DNA of 64,000 bases from Pseudomonas moraviensis (GCF_900105805.1 NZ_LT629788.1:5750501-5814500); one strand, 5' to 3'; shown: positions 36,060-49,218, numbered from the stretch's first letter. Made by a program: numbers and translations. The notes: a model not told the origin generated them from the sequence alone.

Positions 36060-36863
36060 ATGCGACGTATTGCAGTGATGGGCGCCGCCGGGCGCATGGG
36101 CAAGACCCTGATCGAAGCGGTGCAGCAGACGCCGGGCGCCGGTCTGACCGCGGCGGTCGATCGTCCCGACAGCACGCTGGTTGGCGCGGATGCCGGTGAG
36201 CTGGCAGCGCTGGGCCGTATTGGCGTGCCGCTGTCCGGTGATCTGGATCGTGTGGTTGAAGAGTTCGATGTGTTGATCGACTTCACCCACCCGACCGTGA
36301 CCCTGAAGAACCTCGCGTTCTGCCGCAAACACGGCAAGGCGATGATCATCGGTACCACCGGTTTCAGTGTTGAAGAGAAGCAGTTGCTGGCCGAGGCGGG
36401 CAAGGATATTCCAATCGTTTTCGCTGCCAACTTCAGCGTCGGCGTCAACCTCTGCCTGAAGTTGCTCGACACCGCTGCGCGCGTGCTGGGCGACGATGTC
36501 GATATCGAGATCATGGAAGCCCATCACCGGCACAAGGTCGATGCCCCGTCGGGTACCGCCGTGCGCATGGGTGAAGTGATTGCCGATGCGCTGGGACGTG
36601 ATCTGAAGAAGGTCGCGGTCTACGGTCGCGAAGGTCAGACCGGTGCGCGTGAGCGTGAAACCATTGGTTTCGCCACCGTGCGTGCCGGCGACATCGTCGG
36701 TGACCACACCGTTCTGTTCGCTGCCGATGGCGAGCGCGTCGAGATCACCCACAAGGCTTCGAGCCGCATGACCTTCGCCAAGGGCGCGGTGCGTGCGGCG
36801 CTGTGGCTGGATGGTCGCGAACCGGGCCTGTACGACATGCAAGACGTGCTCGACCTGCGTTGA
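36060..36863 (+). CDS. dapB: 4-hydroxy-tetrahydrodipicolinate reductase
   Basis: 267 residues. NAD(P)-binding GAAGRMGK near the N-terminus and the catalytic signature EAHHRHKVDAPSGTA. Lysine/diaminopimelate pathway, supplying peptidoglycan and lysine. Follows dnaJ by 9 bases with GGAGTC as ribosome site. Confidence 0.97.
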   Translation: MRRIAVMGAAGRMGKTLIEAVQQTPGAGLTAAVDRPDSTLVGADAGELAALGRIGVPLSGDLDRVVEEFDVLIDFTHPTVTLKNLAFCRKHGKAMIIGTTGFSVEEKQLLAEAGKDIPIVFAANFSVGVNLCLKLLDTAARVLGDDVDIEIMEAHHRHKVDAPSGTAVRMGEVIADALGRDLKKVAVYGREGQTGARERETIGFATVRAGDIVGDHTVLFAADGERVEITHKASSRMTFAKGAVRAALWLDGREPGLYDMQDVLDLR

Positions 36864-36876
36864 GTCGTTGCTGAAC

Positions 36877-36908
36877 CCGGCGCAGACGTCCCGTTTTGCG
36901 CCGGTTTT
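36877..36908 (+). terminator. Terminator of dapB
   Basis: Stem ccggcgca/tgcgccgg (36877-36884 with 36897-36904) followed by TTTT, 13 bases after the dapB stop. Confidence 0.75.
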
Positions 36909-37038
36909 CACCGCTTGGCGACGACCTGTCGCATTCTCCGGCCTTTAAGGCTCTTTAGCGGTGGACCAAAAACGGCCTTTTCTGTAAGCTACAGCTTTAG
37001 TGTGTCCACTAAAAGCGCGCAGAATAATTTCAGTGAAG

Positions 37039-37076
37039 AAGCGGGGTGACGTGTCCATACGTCACTCCGCTTTTTT
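37039..37076 (+). terminator. Attenuator-like terminator before carA
   Basis: A 14-bp stem (37039-37052 with 37059-37072, one G-T pair, loop gtccat) followed by six T, only 45 bases before carA. dapB already has its own terminator at 36877, so this one more likely controls read-through into carAB. Confidence 0.8.
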
Positions 37077-37121
37077 ACAACCTGCGATTGCCCTTTCATG
37101 CGTTATTTACGGGAGGTCTTC

Positions 37122-38258
37122 TTGACTAAGCCAGCCATACTCGCCCTTGCTGATGGCAGCATTTTTCGCGGCGAAGCCATTGGAGCCGACGGTCAGACCG
37201 TTGGTGAGGTGGTGTTCAACACCGCAATGACCGGCTATCAGGAAATCCTTACCGATCCTTCCTACGCCCAACAGATCGTTACCCTGACTTACCCGCACAT
37301 CGGCAACACCGGCACCACGCCGGAAGACGCCGAGTCCGACCGCGTATGGTCCGCTGGCCTGGTCATCCGTGACCTGCCGCTGGTAGCGAGCAACTGGCGT
37401 AACACGATGTCCCTGTCCGACTACCTGAAAGCCAACAATGTAGTGGCAATCGCGGGTATCGACACCCGTCGCCTGACCCGCATCCTGCGTGAAAAAGGCG
37501 CACAGAACGGCTGCATCATGGCCGGCGACAACATCTCCGAAGAAGCGGCCATCGCCGCTGCGCAAGGCTTCCCGGGCCTGAAGGGCATGGACCTGGCGAA
37601 AGTCGTCAGCACCAAGACTCAATACGAATGGCGCTCGACTGTCTGGGATCTGAAAACCGACAGCCACGCGACTATCGAAGCCTCCGAACTGCCATACCAC
37701 GTGGTCGCCTACGACTACGGCGTCAAGGTCAACATCCTGCGCATGCTGGTCGAGCGCGGCTGCCGCGTCACCGTGGTGCCGGCTCAGACGCCAGCCGCCG
37801 ATGTACTGGCGCTCAAGCCGGACGGCGTGTTCCTGTCCAACGGCCCTGGTGACCCGGAGCCATGCGACTACGCGATCCAGGCGATCAAGCAAGTGCTGGA
37901 AACCGAGACGCCGGTGTTCGGCATCTGCCTCGGCCACCAGTTGCTGGCTCTGGCCTCCGGCGCCAAGACCCTGAAAATGGGCCACGGCCACCACGGTGCC
38001 AACCACCCGGTGCAGGACCTGGACACCGGCGTGGTAATGATCACCAGCCAGAACCACGGTTTTGCGGTAGACGAAGCCACCCTGCCAGCCAACGTGCGCG
38101 CGATCCACAAGTCGCTGTTCGACGGCACCCTGCAAGGCATCGAGCGCACCGACAAGAGCGCGTTCAGCTTCCAGGGTCACCCTGAAGCGAGCCCGGGCCC
38201 GAACGATGTCGCGCCACTGTTCGACCGCTTCATCAACGAGATGGCCAAGCGACGCTAA
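37122..38258 (+). CDS. carA: Carbamoyl-phosphate synthase small subunit
   Basis: 378 residues from TTG 37122, preceded by GGGAGG at 5 bases. An upstream ATG (37098) would add 8 unusual residues, and the family length favours TTG. Class I glutamine amidotransferase with FGICLGHQ (catalytic Cys) and HPEA. Supplies ammonia to CarB for carbamoyl phosphate, used in arginine and pyrimidine synthesis. Confidence 0.95.
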   Translation: MTKPAILALADGSIFRGEAIGADGQTVGEVVFNTAMTGYQEILTDPSYAQQIVTLTYPHIGNTGTTPEDAESDRVWSAGLVIRDLPLVASNWRNTMSLSDYLKANNVVAIAGIDTRRLTRILREKGAQNGCIMAGDNISEEAAIAAAQGFPGLKGMDLAKVVSTKTQYEWRSTVWDLKTDSHATIEASELPYHVVAYDYGVKVNILRMLVERGCRVTVVPAQTPAADVLALKPDGVFLSNGPGDPEPCDYAIQAIKQVLETETPVFGICLGHQLLALASGAKTLKMGHGHHGANHPVQDLDTGVVMITSQNHGFAVDEATLPANVRAIHKSLFDGTLQGIERTDKSAFSFQGHPEASPGPNDVAPLFDRFINEMAKRR

Positions 38259-38382
38259 GCGTTCGCCTTGAGACTGTAGAGAGAAGCCTTGAGGGCGGCC
38301 CCGGCACCCGGCGGCCCCTTCGGGACTTCAGAAATCGATCAAGACGGCTTGCCGACTGACCTGCGGATTTGAGTGACAAACC

Positions 38383-41600
<3,218 letters not shown>

Positions 41601-41604
<4 letters not shown>

Positions 41605-42083
41605 GCATAACCAAGTACCCAATGACTGTTCAGGGCGCCAAAGCCCTGGAAGAAGAACATGCTCACCTGACCAAGGTCGTTCGTCCGAAGCTCAGCCAGG
41701 ACATCGGTACGGCCCGCGAGTTGGGTGACTTGAAGGAAAACGCTGAATACCATGCCGCTCGCGAACAGCAGGGCATGGTCGAAGCGCGGATTCGTGACAT
41801 CGAAGGCCGGATCCAGAATCAGGTCATCATCGATGTCACGACCATTCCGCATACCGGCAAAGTGATCTTCGGCACCACCGTGGAAATCGCCAACGTCGAG
41901 ACTGATGAAAGCGTCACTTACCACATCGTGGGTGAGGATGAGGCTGACTTCAAACTCGGCAAGATTTCCGTCGGTTCGCCGCTGGCCCGCGCCTTGATTG
42001 GCAAGGAAGAGGGCGATGTAGTTGCCGTCAAAACGCCAGGCGGCGTGATCGAGTACGAGATTGTCGAAGTTCGTCACATCTGA
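41601..42083 (+). CDS. greA: Transcription elongation factor GreA
   Basis: 160 residues. N-terminal coiled coil with RELGDLKENAEYHAAREQQG that enters the RNA polymerase secondary channel, and a C-terminal FKBP-like domain ending in GGVIEYEIVEV. Rescues backtracked polymerase. The ATG overlaps the carB stop. Confidence 0.96.
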
Positions 42084-42516
42084 AAGAAGGCGTCCGCTGC
42101 ACGCGGGCGCCATGCTTTGGCAGCTGACCCAGATGCTTTGGGTCGGTGGTCTATGGTTGATTCACCTTGGTTTGCAGCCGGCGTTAGGCCAGATCGGCCT
42201 GGCGCCGCTGTTGATCGACGAAGTAGCCAGTGCATTCGAAGTGCTGGTGGTGGGATTCGCCGCTCTGTGCGTGATCTTTCAGGCTTTAGTGCTGGTACAG
42301 GCCGAAGGCCTTGGCAGTCTATGGCGGGATTTTCGCGGGCAGGTGCTGTTGATGGCGTTGTACGCGTGCGCGATGTATGTCGCTGTGCGTGTCGGCTGGC
42401 CGGATGCGCAGCGCTGGCAGGTATTCAGTTATCTGGTGCTGGGGTTTTCCGGGCTGGTGCTGGTCATGCAGCCGGTGCCGGGATGGAGTGGCAGGGTGCG
42501 CGAAGCACACCCTTGA
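42061..42516 (+). CDS. DUF4149 membrane protein
   Basis: About 150 residues with four hydrophobic segments; core LWVGGLWLIHLGLQPALG is typical of DUF4149 inner-membrane proteins. Function unknown. I use TTG 42061, which overlaps greA by 23 bases, since homologues have residues before the first helix. ATG 42112 is the alternative. Conserved between greA and yhbY in pseudomonads. Confidence 0.75.
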   Translation: MSKFVTSERRRPLHAGAMLWQLTQMLWVGGLWLIHLGLQPALGQIGLAPLLIDEVASAFEVLVVGFAALCVIFQALVLVQAEGLGSLWRDFRGQVLLMALYACAMYVAVRVGWPDAQRWQVFSYLVLGFSGLVLVMQPVPGWSGRVREAHP

Positions 42517-42525
42517 CCCTGCGCA

Positions 42526-42834
42526 TCACTTGAAGCGATGAACGTTCGACAGCTGCTTGTTGGCGCTGAAGTTCTTGCGATAGACCAGAGCCATCTTGCC
42601 GATGACCTGAACCAGGTCCGCTTTGCCGACCTTGCACAGTTCGGCGATGTGCGCCAAGCGCGACTCGCGATCGAGGATGTTGAGCTTGATCTTGATCAGC
42701 TCGTGATCCGCCAGGGCGCGTTCAAGTTCGGCTAAAACACCTTCAGTCAAACCGTTGTCCGCCACCGTCAACACTGGTTTGAGGTGGTGGCCGATGGATT
42801 TGTACTGTTTCTTCTGCTCTGGAGTGAGCGGCAT
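42526..42834 (-). CDS. yhbY: YhbY ribosome-assembly RNA-binding protein
   Basis: 102 residues, a CRM domain with KPVLTVADNGLTEGVLAELE and the LVQVIGKMALVYRKN loop. Associates with the 50S precursor. Opposite strand to its neighbours and divergent from rlmE, a common arrangement. Confidence 0.94.
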   Translation of the reverse strand: MPLTPEQKKQYKSIGHHLKPVLTVADNGLTEGVLAELERALADHELIKIKLNILDRESRLAHIAELCKVGKADLVQVIGKMALVYRKNFSANKQLSNVHRFK

Positions 42835-42935
42835 AATCTGACCCTTTCGTCTGGATTCTGTAAAATGGCGGCCATTTTACCCGAGGGTTCGTGGATCCGC
42901 CCAACTAATCACGACCCTAATCATCGAGGTGCCCA

Positions 42936-43565
42936 ATGGCGCGTTCCAAGACAAGCCTTGGTTGGCTGAAAAGACATGTCAACGATCCTTATGTGAAGCA
43001 GGCGCAGAAGGATGGCTACCGTTCGCGTGCAAGTTACAAGCTTCTGGAGATCCAGGAAAAATACAAATTGATCCGTCCGGGCATGAGCGTGGTCGACCTC
43101 GGTGCGGCCCCGGGCGGCTGGTCGCAGGTCACCAGTCGGCTGATCGGTGGTCAGGGGCGTCTGATCGCTTCTGACATCCTTGAAATGGACGGCATTCCGG
43201 ACGTGACCTTCATTCAGGGTGACTTCACGGAAGACTCGGTGCTTGCCGAAATCCTCGAGGCCGTTGGTAATTCGCAGGTGGACCTTGTGATTTCCGATAT
43301 GGCCCCCAATATGAGTGGTACGCCCGAAGTGGATATGCCCAAGGCCATGTTCCTTTGTGAGCTGGCGCTGGATCTGGCGGAGCGGATACTCAAGCCCGGT
43401 GGCAATTTCGTCATCAAGATTTTCCAGGGCGAAGGGTTCGATGTTTATCTGAAGGATGCTCGCAAGAAATTCGACAAGATCCAGATGATCAAGCCAGACT
43501 CTTCCCGTGGCAGCTCCCGTGAGCAGTACATGCTGGCCTGGGGTTATCGCGGCGGTGATGCGTAA
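42936..43565 (+). CDS. rlmE: 23S rRNA 2'-O-methyltransferase RlmE (FtsJ)
   Basis: 209 residues. SAM-binding VVDLGAAPGGWSQ and the K-D-K-E catalytic set in SRASYKL, VISDMAPNMSG, FVIKIFQGEG and SREQYML. Methylates U2552. Precedes ftsH, as in many gammaproteobacteria. Confidence 0.96.
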   Translation: MARSKTSLGWLKRHVNDPYVKQAQKDGYRSRASYKLLEIQEKYKLIRPGMSVVDLGAAPGGWSQVTSRLIGGQGRLIASDILEMDGIPDVTFIQGDFTEDSVLAEILEAVGNSQVDLVISDMAPNMSGTPEVDMPKAMFLCELALDLAERILKPGGNFVIKIFQGEGFDVYLKDARKKFDKIQMIKPDSSRGSSREQYMLAWGYRGGDA

Positions 43566-43758
43566 AACGAGGTTTTTCGGCGGGGCGATAGGTTTTTCAT
43601 ATTTCGCTCTGCGGGCATAAGCGAATATTGTGTAGAAAGTGTTTCACAAAGGGTTACAGACGGCGCCTGCCAGAGTTGTAGGTAATGTAGTAAGTTAGGC
43701 CGGTGAATATCATGCGAAGCGCGCGCCAGTAGCGGAGCTTGCTTCAGAGGGTAGTTAA

Positions 43759-45675
43759 TTGAACGATATGGCAAAGAATCTGATCCTGTGGTTGATCATC
43801 GCGGCTGTCTTGGTGACGGTGATGAACAACTTCTCCAGCCCTAACGAGCCGCAGACCCTCAACTATTCCGACTTCATCCAGCAGGTCAAGGATGGCAAGG
43901 TCGAGCGCGTAGCCGTCGATGGCTATGTGATTACCGGCAAGCGCACCGATGGCGACAGCTTCAAGACCATTCGTCCGGCAATCCAGGACAATGGCCTGAT
44001 CGGCGATCTGGTCGACAATCACGTTGTGGTTGAAGGCAAGCAGCCTGAACAGCAAAGCATCTGGACCCAGCTTCTGGTGGCCAGCTTCCCGATCCTGGTG
44101 ATCATCGCGGTGTTCATGTTCTTCATGCGCCAGATGCAGGGCGGTGCCGGTGGCAAGGGCGGGCCGATGAGCTTCGGCAAGAGCAAGGCACGCCTGCTCT
44201 CCGAGGATCAGGTCAAGACCACGTTGGCTGACGTTGCCGGTTGCGACGAAGCCAAGGAAGAAGTCGGCGAACTGGTCGAGTTCTTGCGTGATCCGGGTAA
44301 ATTCCAGCGTCTGGGCGGCCGTATCCCGCGCGGTGTGCTGATGGTAGGCCCACCGGGCACCGGTAAAACCTTGCTGGCCAAGGCGATTGCCGGCGAAGCG
44401 AAAGTGCCGTTCTTCACCATTTCCGGTTCCGACTTTGTCGAAATGTTCGTTGGTGTCGGCGCCAGCCGTGTCCGCGACATGTTCGAGCAGGCCAAGAAGC
44501 ACGCACCGTGCATCATCTTCATCGACGAAATCGATGCCGTGGGTCGCCATCGTGGCGCCGGTATGGGTGGTGGTCACGATGAGCGTGAGCAGACTCTCAA
44601 CCAGTTGCTGGTAGAGATGGACGGCTTCGAAATGAACGACGGCATCATCGTGATTGCCGCAACCAACCGTCCCGACGTACTCGACCCTGCGCTGCTGCGT
44701 CCGGGCCGTTTCGACCGTCAGGTGGTGGTTGGCTTGCCGGACATTCGTGGTCGCGAGCAGATTCTGAAAGTGCACATGCGCAAAGTGCCAATGGGCGACG
44801 ACGTTGCTCCGGCGGTAATCGCACGTGGTACTCCGGGCTTCTCCGGTGCTGACCTGGCCAACCTGGTCAACGAGGCGTCGCTGTTCGCTGCCCGTAGCGG
44901 CAAGCGTATCGTCGAGATGAAAGAGTTCGAACTGGCCAAAGACAAGATCATGATGGGTGCCGAGCGCAAATCCATGGTCATGTCCGAGAAAGAAAAACAG
45001 AACACTGCTTATCACGAAGCTGGCCACGCCATTGTGGGTCGCGTCGTACCTGAGCATGATCCGGTCTACAAGGTATCGATCATCCCGCGCGGTCGTGCGC
45101 TGGGTGTGACCATGTTCCTGCCGGAAGAAGATCGCTACAGCCTGTCCAAACGTGCGTTGATCAGTCAGATCTGCTCGTTGTACGGCGGCCGTATCGCTGA
45201 GGAAATGACGCTGGGCTTCGATGGTGTGACCACCGGTGCCTCCAACGACATCATGCGTGCAAGTCAGATTGCCCGGAATATGGTGACCAAGTGGGGCTTG
45301 TCGGAAAAACTCGGTCCGCTGATGTACGCCGAAGAAGAGGGTGAAGTGTTCCTCGGTCGCGGCGGTGGCGGTCAGGCTGCCAGCTTCTCGGGTGAGACAG
45401 CCAAGCTGATCGACTCCGAAGTGCGCAGTATCATCGATCAGTGCTACGGCACCGCCAAGCAGATCCTCACGGATAACCGTGACAAGCTGGATGCCATGGC
45501 TGATGCGCTGATGAAGTACGAAACCATCGATGCCGAGCAGATCGACGACATCATGGCCGGTCGCACACCTCGCGAGCCGCGTGACTGGTCCGGTGGCACC
45601 GGTACGCCTCCGCCGCCTGTCGTGCAGGACGAGCGTCCGGAAAAACCGATTGGCGGTCCGGCTGCTGACGTTTAA
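43759..45675 (+). CDS. ftsH: ATP-dependent zinc metalloprotease FtsH
   Basis: 638 residues from TTG 43759 (MNDMAKN, matching the genus). Two membrane segments (7-23 and 103-122), AAA domain with GPPGTGKT (197-204), the second-region-of-homology arginines, and the zinc motif HEAGH. Degrades membrane and regulatory proteins, including LpxC and sigma-32 in E. coli. The 193-base gap upstream shows no clear promoter to me. Confidence 0.96.
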   Translation: MNDMAKNLILWLIIAAVLVTVMNNFSSPNEPQTLNYSDFIQQVKDGKVERVAVDGYVITGKRTDGDSFKTIRPAIQDNGLIGDLVDNHVVVEGKQPEQQSIWTQLLVASFPILVIIAVFMFFMRQMQGGAGGKGGPMSFGKSKARLLSEDQVKTTLADVAGCDEAKEEVGELVEFLRDPGKFQRLGGRIPRGVLMVGPPGTGKTLLAKAIAGEAKVPFFTISGSDFVEMFVGVGASRVRDMFEQAKKHAPCIIFIDEIDAVGRHRGAGMGGGHDEREQTLNQLLVEMDGFEMNDGIIVIAATNRPDVLDPALLRPGRFDRQVVVGLPDIRGREQILKVHMRKVPMGDDVAPAVIARGTPGFSGADLANLVNEASLFAARSGKRIVEMKEFELAKDKIMMGAERKSMVMSEKEKQNTAYHEAGHAIVGRVVPEHDPVYKVSIIPRGRALGVTMFLPEEDRYSLSKRALISQICSLYGGRIAEEMTLGFDGVTTGASNDIMRASQIARNMVTKWGLSEKLGPLMYAEEEGEVFLGRGGGGQAASFSGETAKLIDSEVRSIIDQCYGTAKQILTDNRDKLDAMADALMKYETIDAEQIDDIMAGRTPREPRDWSGGTGTPPPPVVQDERPEKPIGGPAADV

Positions 45676-45683
45676 GGTTTGAA

Positions 45684-46535
45684 ATGACTTCTGTTCAGTC
45701 CCTGACCCGGTTGCCTTGCGGCAACCGGGTTCTTGATTTGGCCCATACGCATGTCATGGGCATTCTCAATGTCACTCCCGATTCCTTTTCCGACGGTGGC
45801 CGTTACAGCCAGCTGGACGCAGCGCTGCGCCACGCCGAAGCCATGGTGCTGGCTGGTGCGACGCTGATCGATGTCGGCGGCGAATCGACCCGGCCGGGTG
45901 CTCGAGCGGTTTCTCCTCTGGAGGAGCTTGAGCGCGTCGCACCGATAGTCGAGCTGATCAACCGCGAGCTGGATGTCATCATCTCGGTCGATACTTCCAC
46001 GCCAGCGGTCATGCGCGAAACCGCACGGCTCGGTGCCGGGTTGATCAACGATGTACGTTCGCTCCGTCGCGATGGCGCGCTGGACGCGGCGGCGGCGACC
46101 GGATTGCCGGTGTGTCTGATGCACATGCTCGGCGAGCCGGGCGATATGCAGGACAATCCGCATTACCAGGATGTCACTCGTGAGGTCGGCGAGTTTCTGG
46201 CCGAGCGCATGGATCAGTGTGCGCAGGCGGGCATTCCCGCCGAGCGGATCATTCTCGATCCCGGCTTCGGCTTCGCCAAAACCTTGCAGCACAATCTAAG
46301 CTTGTTCAAGCACATGGAGGCCCTGCACGCACTGGGTCGGCCACTGCTGGTGGGTGTTTCGCGCAAGAGTATGATTGGCCACGCTTTGAACCGTCCCGTG
46401 GGTGAGCGTCTGCATGGCGGTCTGGCGCTGGCGGCGCTGGCGTCGGTAAAGGGCGCGCGAATATTGCGCGTCCACGATGTGGCGGAAACTGTCGATGTGG
46501 TGCGAATGATCGCGGCCGTAGAATCAGCCGAATAA
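45684..46535 (+). CDS. folP: Dihydropteroate synthase
   Basis: 283 residues, TIM barrel with MGILNVTPDSFSDGG, DVGGESTRPGA, DPGFGFAKT and GVSRKSMIG. Joins p-aminobenzoate to the pterin in folate synthesis; the sulfonamide target. 8 bases after ftsH. Confidence 0.97.
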   Translation: MTSVQSLTRLPCGNRVLDLAHTHVMGILNVTPDSFSDGGRYSQLDAALRHAEAMVLAGATLIDVGGESTRPGARAVSPLEELERVAPIVELINRELDVIISVDTSTPAVMRETARLGAGLINDVRSLRRDGALDAAAATGLPVCLMHMLGEPGDMQDNPHYQDVTREVGEFLAERMDQCAQAGIPAERIILDPGFGFAKTLQHNLSLFKHMEALHALGRPLLVGVSRKSMIGHALNRPVGERLHGGLALAALASVKGARILRVHDVAETVDVVRMIAAVESAE

Positions 46536-46551
46536 GAATGATGGAGCACTT

Positions 46552-47889
46552 ATGAGCAAGAAATATTTTGGTACCGACGGCATTCGCGGTCGCGTTGGTG
46601 AATATCCGATCACGCCTGATTTCATGCTCAAGCTCGGCTGGGCGGCTGGCATGGCGTTCCGCAAGATGGGTGCGTGCAAGGTGCTGGTCGGCAAGGACAC
46701 GCGGATCTCCGGCTATATGTTCGAGTCCGCACTCGAGGCCGGGCTGACCTCGGCGGGCGCCGATGTGATGCTGCTCGGCCCGATGCCGACGCCAGCCATT
46801 GCCTATCTGTCGCGTACCTTCCAGGCTGAAGCCGGGATCGTGATCAGTGCATCGCACAATCCGCATGACGACAACGGCATCAAGTTCTTCTCCGGCAAAG
46901 GCACCAAGCTGCCGGATGAATTGGAGTTGATGATCGAAGAGTTGCTGGATACGCCGATGACCGTCGTCGAATCGAGCAAGATCGGCAAAGTTTCGCGAAT
47001 CAATGATGCATCGGGTCGCTACATCGAGTTCTGCAAAAGCAGCGTGCCTTCCGGAACCAATTTCTCCGGCCTGAAAATAGTCATCGACTGTGCGCACGGT
47101 GCGACCTATAAGGTGGCGCCGAGCGTCTTCCGTGAGCTGGGCGCCGAAGTTGTCGTGCTGTCTGCCCAGCCGAACGGGCTGAACATCAACGATAACTGTG
47201 GTTCCACGCACATGGGGCCGTTGCAGGCTGCGGTGCTGGCCGAACACGCCGACCTCGGCATCGCTTTCGATGGTGATGGCGATCGCGTGTTGATGGTTGA
47301 TCACACCGGTACCATCGTCGATGGCGATGATCTGCTGTTTATCATTGCCCGCGATCTGCATGAGCGCGGCAAGTTGCAGGGTGGAGTGGTCGGTACGCTG
47401 ATGAGCAACCTCGGCCTTGAGCTGGCCCTGGCAGATCTGTCGATCCCGTTCGTTCGTGCCAATGTCGGTGACCGCTATGTCATCGCTGAGCTGCAAGAGC
47501 GCAACTGGCTTGTCGGCGGAGAAAACTCCGGGCATGTGGTCTGCTTCAATCACACCACCACGGGCGACGCGATCATCGCGGCCTTGCAGGTGTTGATGGC
47601 TCTGAAATCCCGCAATGAAGGTCTCGCCCAAACCCGACAGGCTTTGCGCAAGTGCCCTCAGGTGCTGATCAACGTCCGCTTCGGCGGCGGTGAAAGCCCA
47701 CTGGAGCATCCGGCTGTCAAGGAAGCCAGCGCCCGTGTAACCCAGGCGATGGCGGGGCGCGGTCGCGTGCTTCTGCGCAAGTCCGGCACAGAGCCTCTGG
47801 TGCGCGTAATGGTCGAAGGCGAGGACGAAAACCAGGTTCGCGGCTATGCCGAAGAGCTGGCAAAACTGGTAACCGAAGTTTCTGCCTGA
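46552..47889 (+). CDS. glmM: Phosphoglucosamine mutase
   Basis: 445 residues. Phosphorylated Ser101 in ISASHNPHDDNGIK, metal loop DGDGDR (about 242-247) and C-terminal RKSGTEPLVRVM. Makes glucosamine-1-phosphate for UDP-GlcNAc. 16 bases after folP, likely co-transcribed. Confidence 0.97.
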   Translation: MSKKYFGTDGIRGRVGEYPITPDFMLKLGWAAGMAFRKMGACKVLVGKDTRISGYMFESALEAGLTSAGADVMLLGPMPTPAIAYLSRTFQAEAGIVISASHNPHDDNGIKFFSGKGTKLPDELELMIEELLDTPMTVVESSKIGKVSRINDASGRYIEFCKSSVPSGTNFSGLKIVIDCAHGATYKVAPSVFRELGAEVVVLSAQPNGLNINDNCGSTHMGPLQAAVLAEHADLGIAFDGDGDRVLMVDHTGTIVDGDDLLFIIARDLHERGKLQGGVVGTLMSNLGLELALADLSIPFVRANVGDRYVIAELQERNWLVGGENSGHVVCFNHTTTGDAIIAALQVLMALKSRNEGLAQTRQALRKCPQVLINVRFGGGESPLEHPAVKEASARVTQAMAGRGRVLLRKSGTEPLVRVMVEGEDENQVRGYAEELAKLVTEVSA

Positions 47890-47954
47890 TACGGCTTGCA
47901 AGCCATGATTGTGTTGGGTAACATCTGCGCCCACTTTGACCGACGAGGTACAGC

Positions 47955-48710
47955 ATGCGTCGCCCTATGGTAGCTGGTAACTGGAAGATGCACGGTACCC
48001 GCGCCAGCGTCGCTGAGCTGATCAACGGCCTTCGTCATCTGGCCTTGCCAAGCGGTGTTGATGTCGCGGTGTTCCCGCCTTGCTTGTATATCAATCAAGT
48101 GATTGATGGCTTGAAAGGCAAGTCGATTTCGGTCGGCGCGCAGAATTCTGCGGTGGAAGCCATGCAAGGTGCGCTGACCGGTGAGATTGCTCCCAGTCAG
48201 TTGGTGGATGCAGGTTGTTCCCTGGTGCTTGTCGGGCACTCCGAACGCCGCCAGATTCTGGGCGAGCGAGACGGGATGCTGAATCGCAAGTTCGCAGCTG
48301 CACAGGCATGTGGCTTGATTCCGGTGTTGTGTGTGGGGGAGACCCTTGAGCAACGCGAAGCCGGAAAAACTCTTGAAGTTGTCGGGCGTCAGCTGGGCAG
48401 CATCATTGAGGAGCTGGGTGTCGGTGCTTTTGCCAAGGCAGTGATTGCTTACGAGCCGGTCTGGGCCATTGGTACCGGGCTGACTGCAACGCCGCAACAG
48501 GCTCAGGATGTGCATAAAGCCATTCGCGAGCAGTTGGCGGCAGAGAATTCTGAAGTCGCACGAAATGTGCGGCTTCTATACGGCGGCAGCGTGAAGGCGG
48601 CCAATGCGGTCGAACTGTTCGGCATGCCGGATATCGATGGGGGGCTCATTGGTGGAGCTTCCCTGAATGCAGATGAGTTCGGTGCGATCTGTCGCGCCGC
48701 GGGAAACTGA
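47955..48710 (+). CDS. tpiA: Triosephosphate isomerase
   Basis: 251 residues, all catalytic residues present: Lys11 in GNWKM, His95 in VGHSER, Glu167 in AYEPVWAIGTG, with the phosphate loop LYGGSVK. Interconverts DHAP and G3P. Followed by secG after 4 bases. Confidence 0.98.
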   Translation: MRRPMVAGNWKMHGTRASVAELINGLRHLALPSGVDVAVFPPCLYINQVIDGLKGKSISVGAQNSAVEAMQGALTGEIAPSQLVDAGCSLVLVGHSERRQILGERDGMLNRKFAAAQACGLIPVLCVGETLEQREAGKTLEVVGRQLGSIIEELGVGAFAKAVIAYEPVWAIGTGLTATPQQAQDVHKAIREQLAAENSEVARNVRLLYGGSVKAANAVELFGMPDIDGGLIGGASLNADEFGAICRAAGN

Positions 48711-48714
48711 AAAA

Positions 48715-49098
48715 ATGCTGGAAACAGTCGTAGTCGTTTTTCATCTGCTGGGTGCATTGGGCGTAGTTGCTCTGGTTTTGCTGCAGCAGGGTAAGGGTGC
48801 GGACGCTGGCGCGTCTTTCGGAGCAGGTGCTTCAAATACTGTGTTCGGAAGCCAAGGTTCCTCTACCTTTCTTAGTAAGTTTACTGCTATACTTGCCGCC
48901 GGTTTCTTCATAACCAGCCTGGGGTTAGGTTACTTTGCTAAAGAGAAGGCTCATCAGCTGACTCAAGCAGGTTTGCCAGATCCAGCAGTGTTGGAAGTAC
49001 CTAAGCAACAACCGGCTTCTGATGATGTCCCGGTGCTTCAAGAGCAAAAGTCGGCTACTCCAGCGACTGACGTGCCTCCAGCTCAAGAGCAGAAGTAA
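48715..49098 (+). CDS. secG: Protein translocase subunit SecG
   Basis: 127 residues from ATG 48715. Two membrane helices (3-21 and 51-72), conserved LQQGKGADAGASFG, and a long Pro/Ala/Gln C-terminal tail. Part of the SecYEG channel. The ribosome site is weak, so translation is probably coupled to tpiA. Confidence 0.94.
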   Translation: MLETVVVVFHLLGALGVVALVLLQQGKGADAGASFGAGASNTVFGSQGSSTFLSKFTAILAAGFFITSLGLGYFAKEKAHQLTQAGLPDPAVLEVPKQQPASDDVPVLQEQKSATPATDVPPAQEQK

Positions 49099-49120
49099 GA
49101 AGAGTTTCAAACGTAGTATT

Positions 49121-49206
49121 GCCGAGGTGGTGGAATTGGTAGACACGCAACCTTGAGGTGGTTGTGCCCATAGGGTGTAGGGGTTCGAGTCCCCTTCTCG
49201 GTACCA
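49121..49206 (+). tRNA. tRNA-Leu (GAG)
   Basis: 86 bases with encoded CCA, 5-bp anticodon stem caacc/ggttg around ttgaggt (anticodon GAG), long variable arm and T-loop ggttcgag. Lies directly after secG, the usual Pseudomonas position. Confidence 0.96.
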
Positions 49207-49218
49207 ATTAGTCAGGAG

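Noticed and set aside
37098..37121. ATG start for carA
   Set aside because: It lies before the GGGAGG ribosome site, whereas TTG 37122 is 5 bases after it and gives the usual 378-residue protein.
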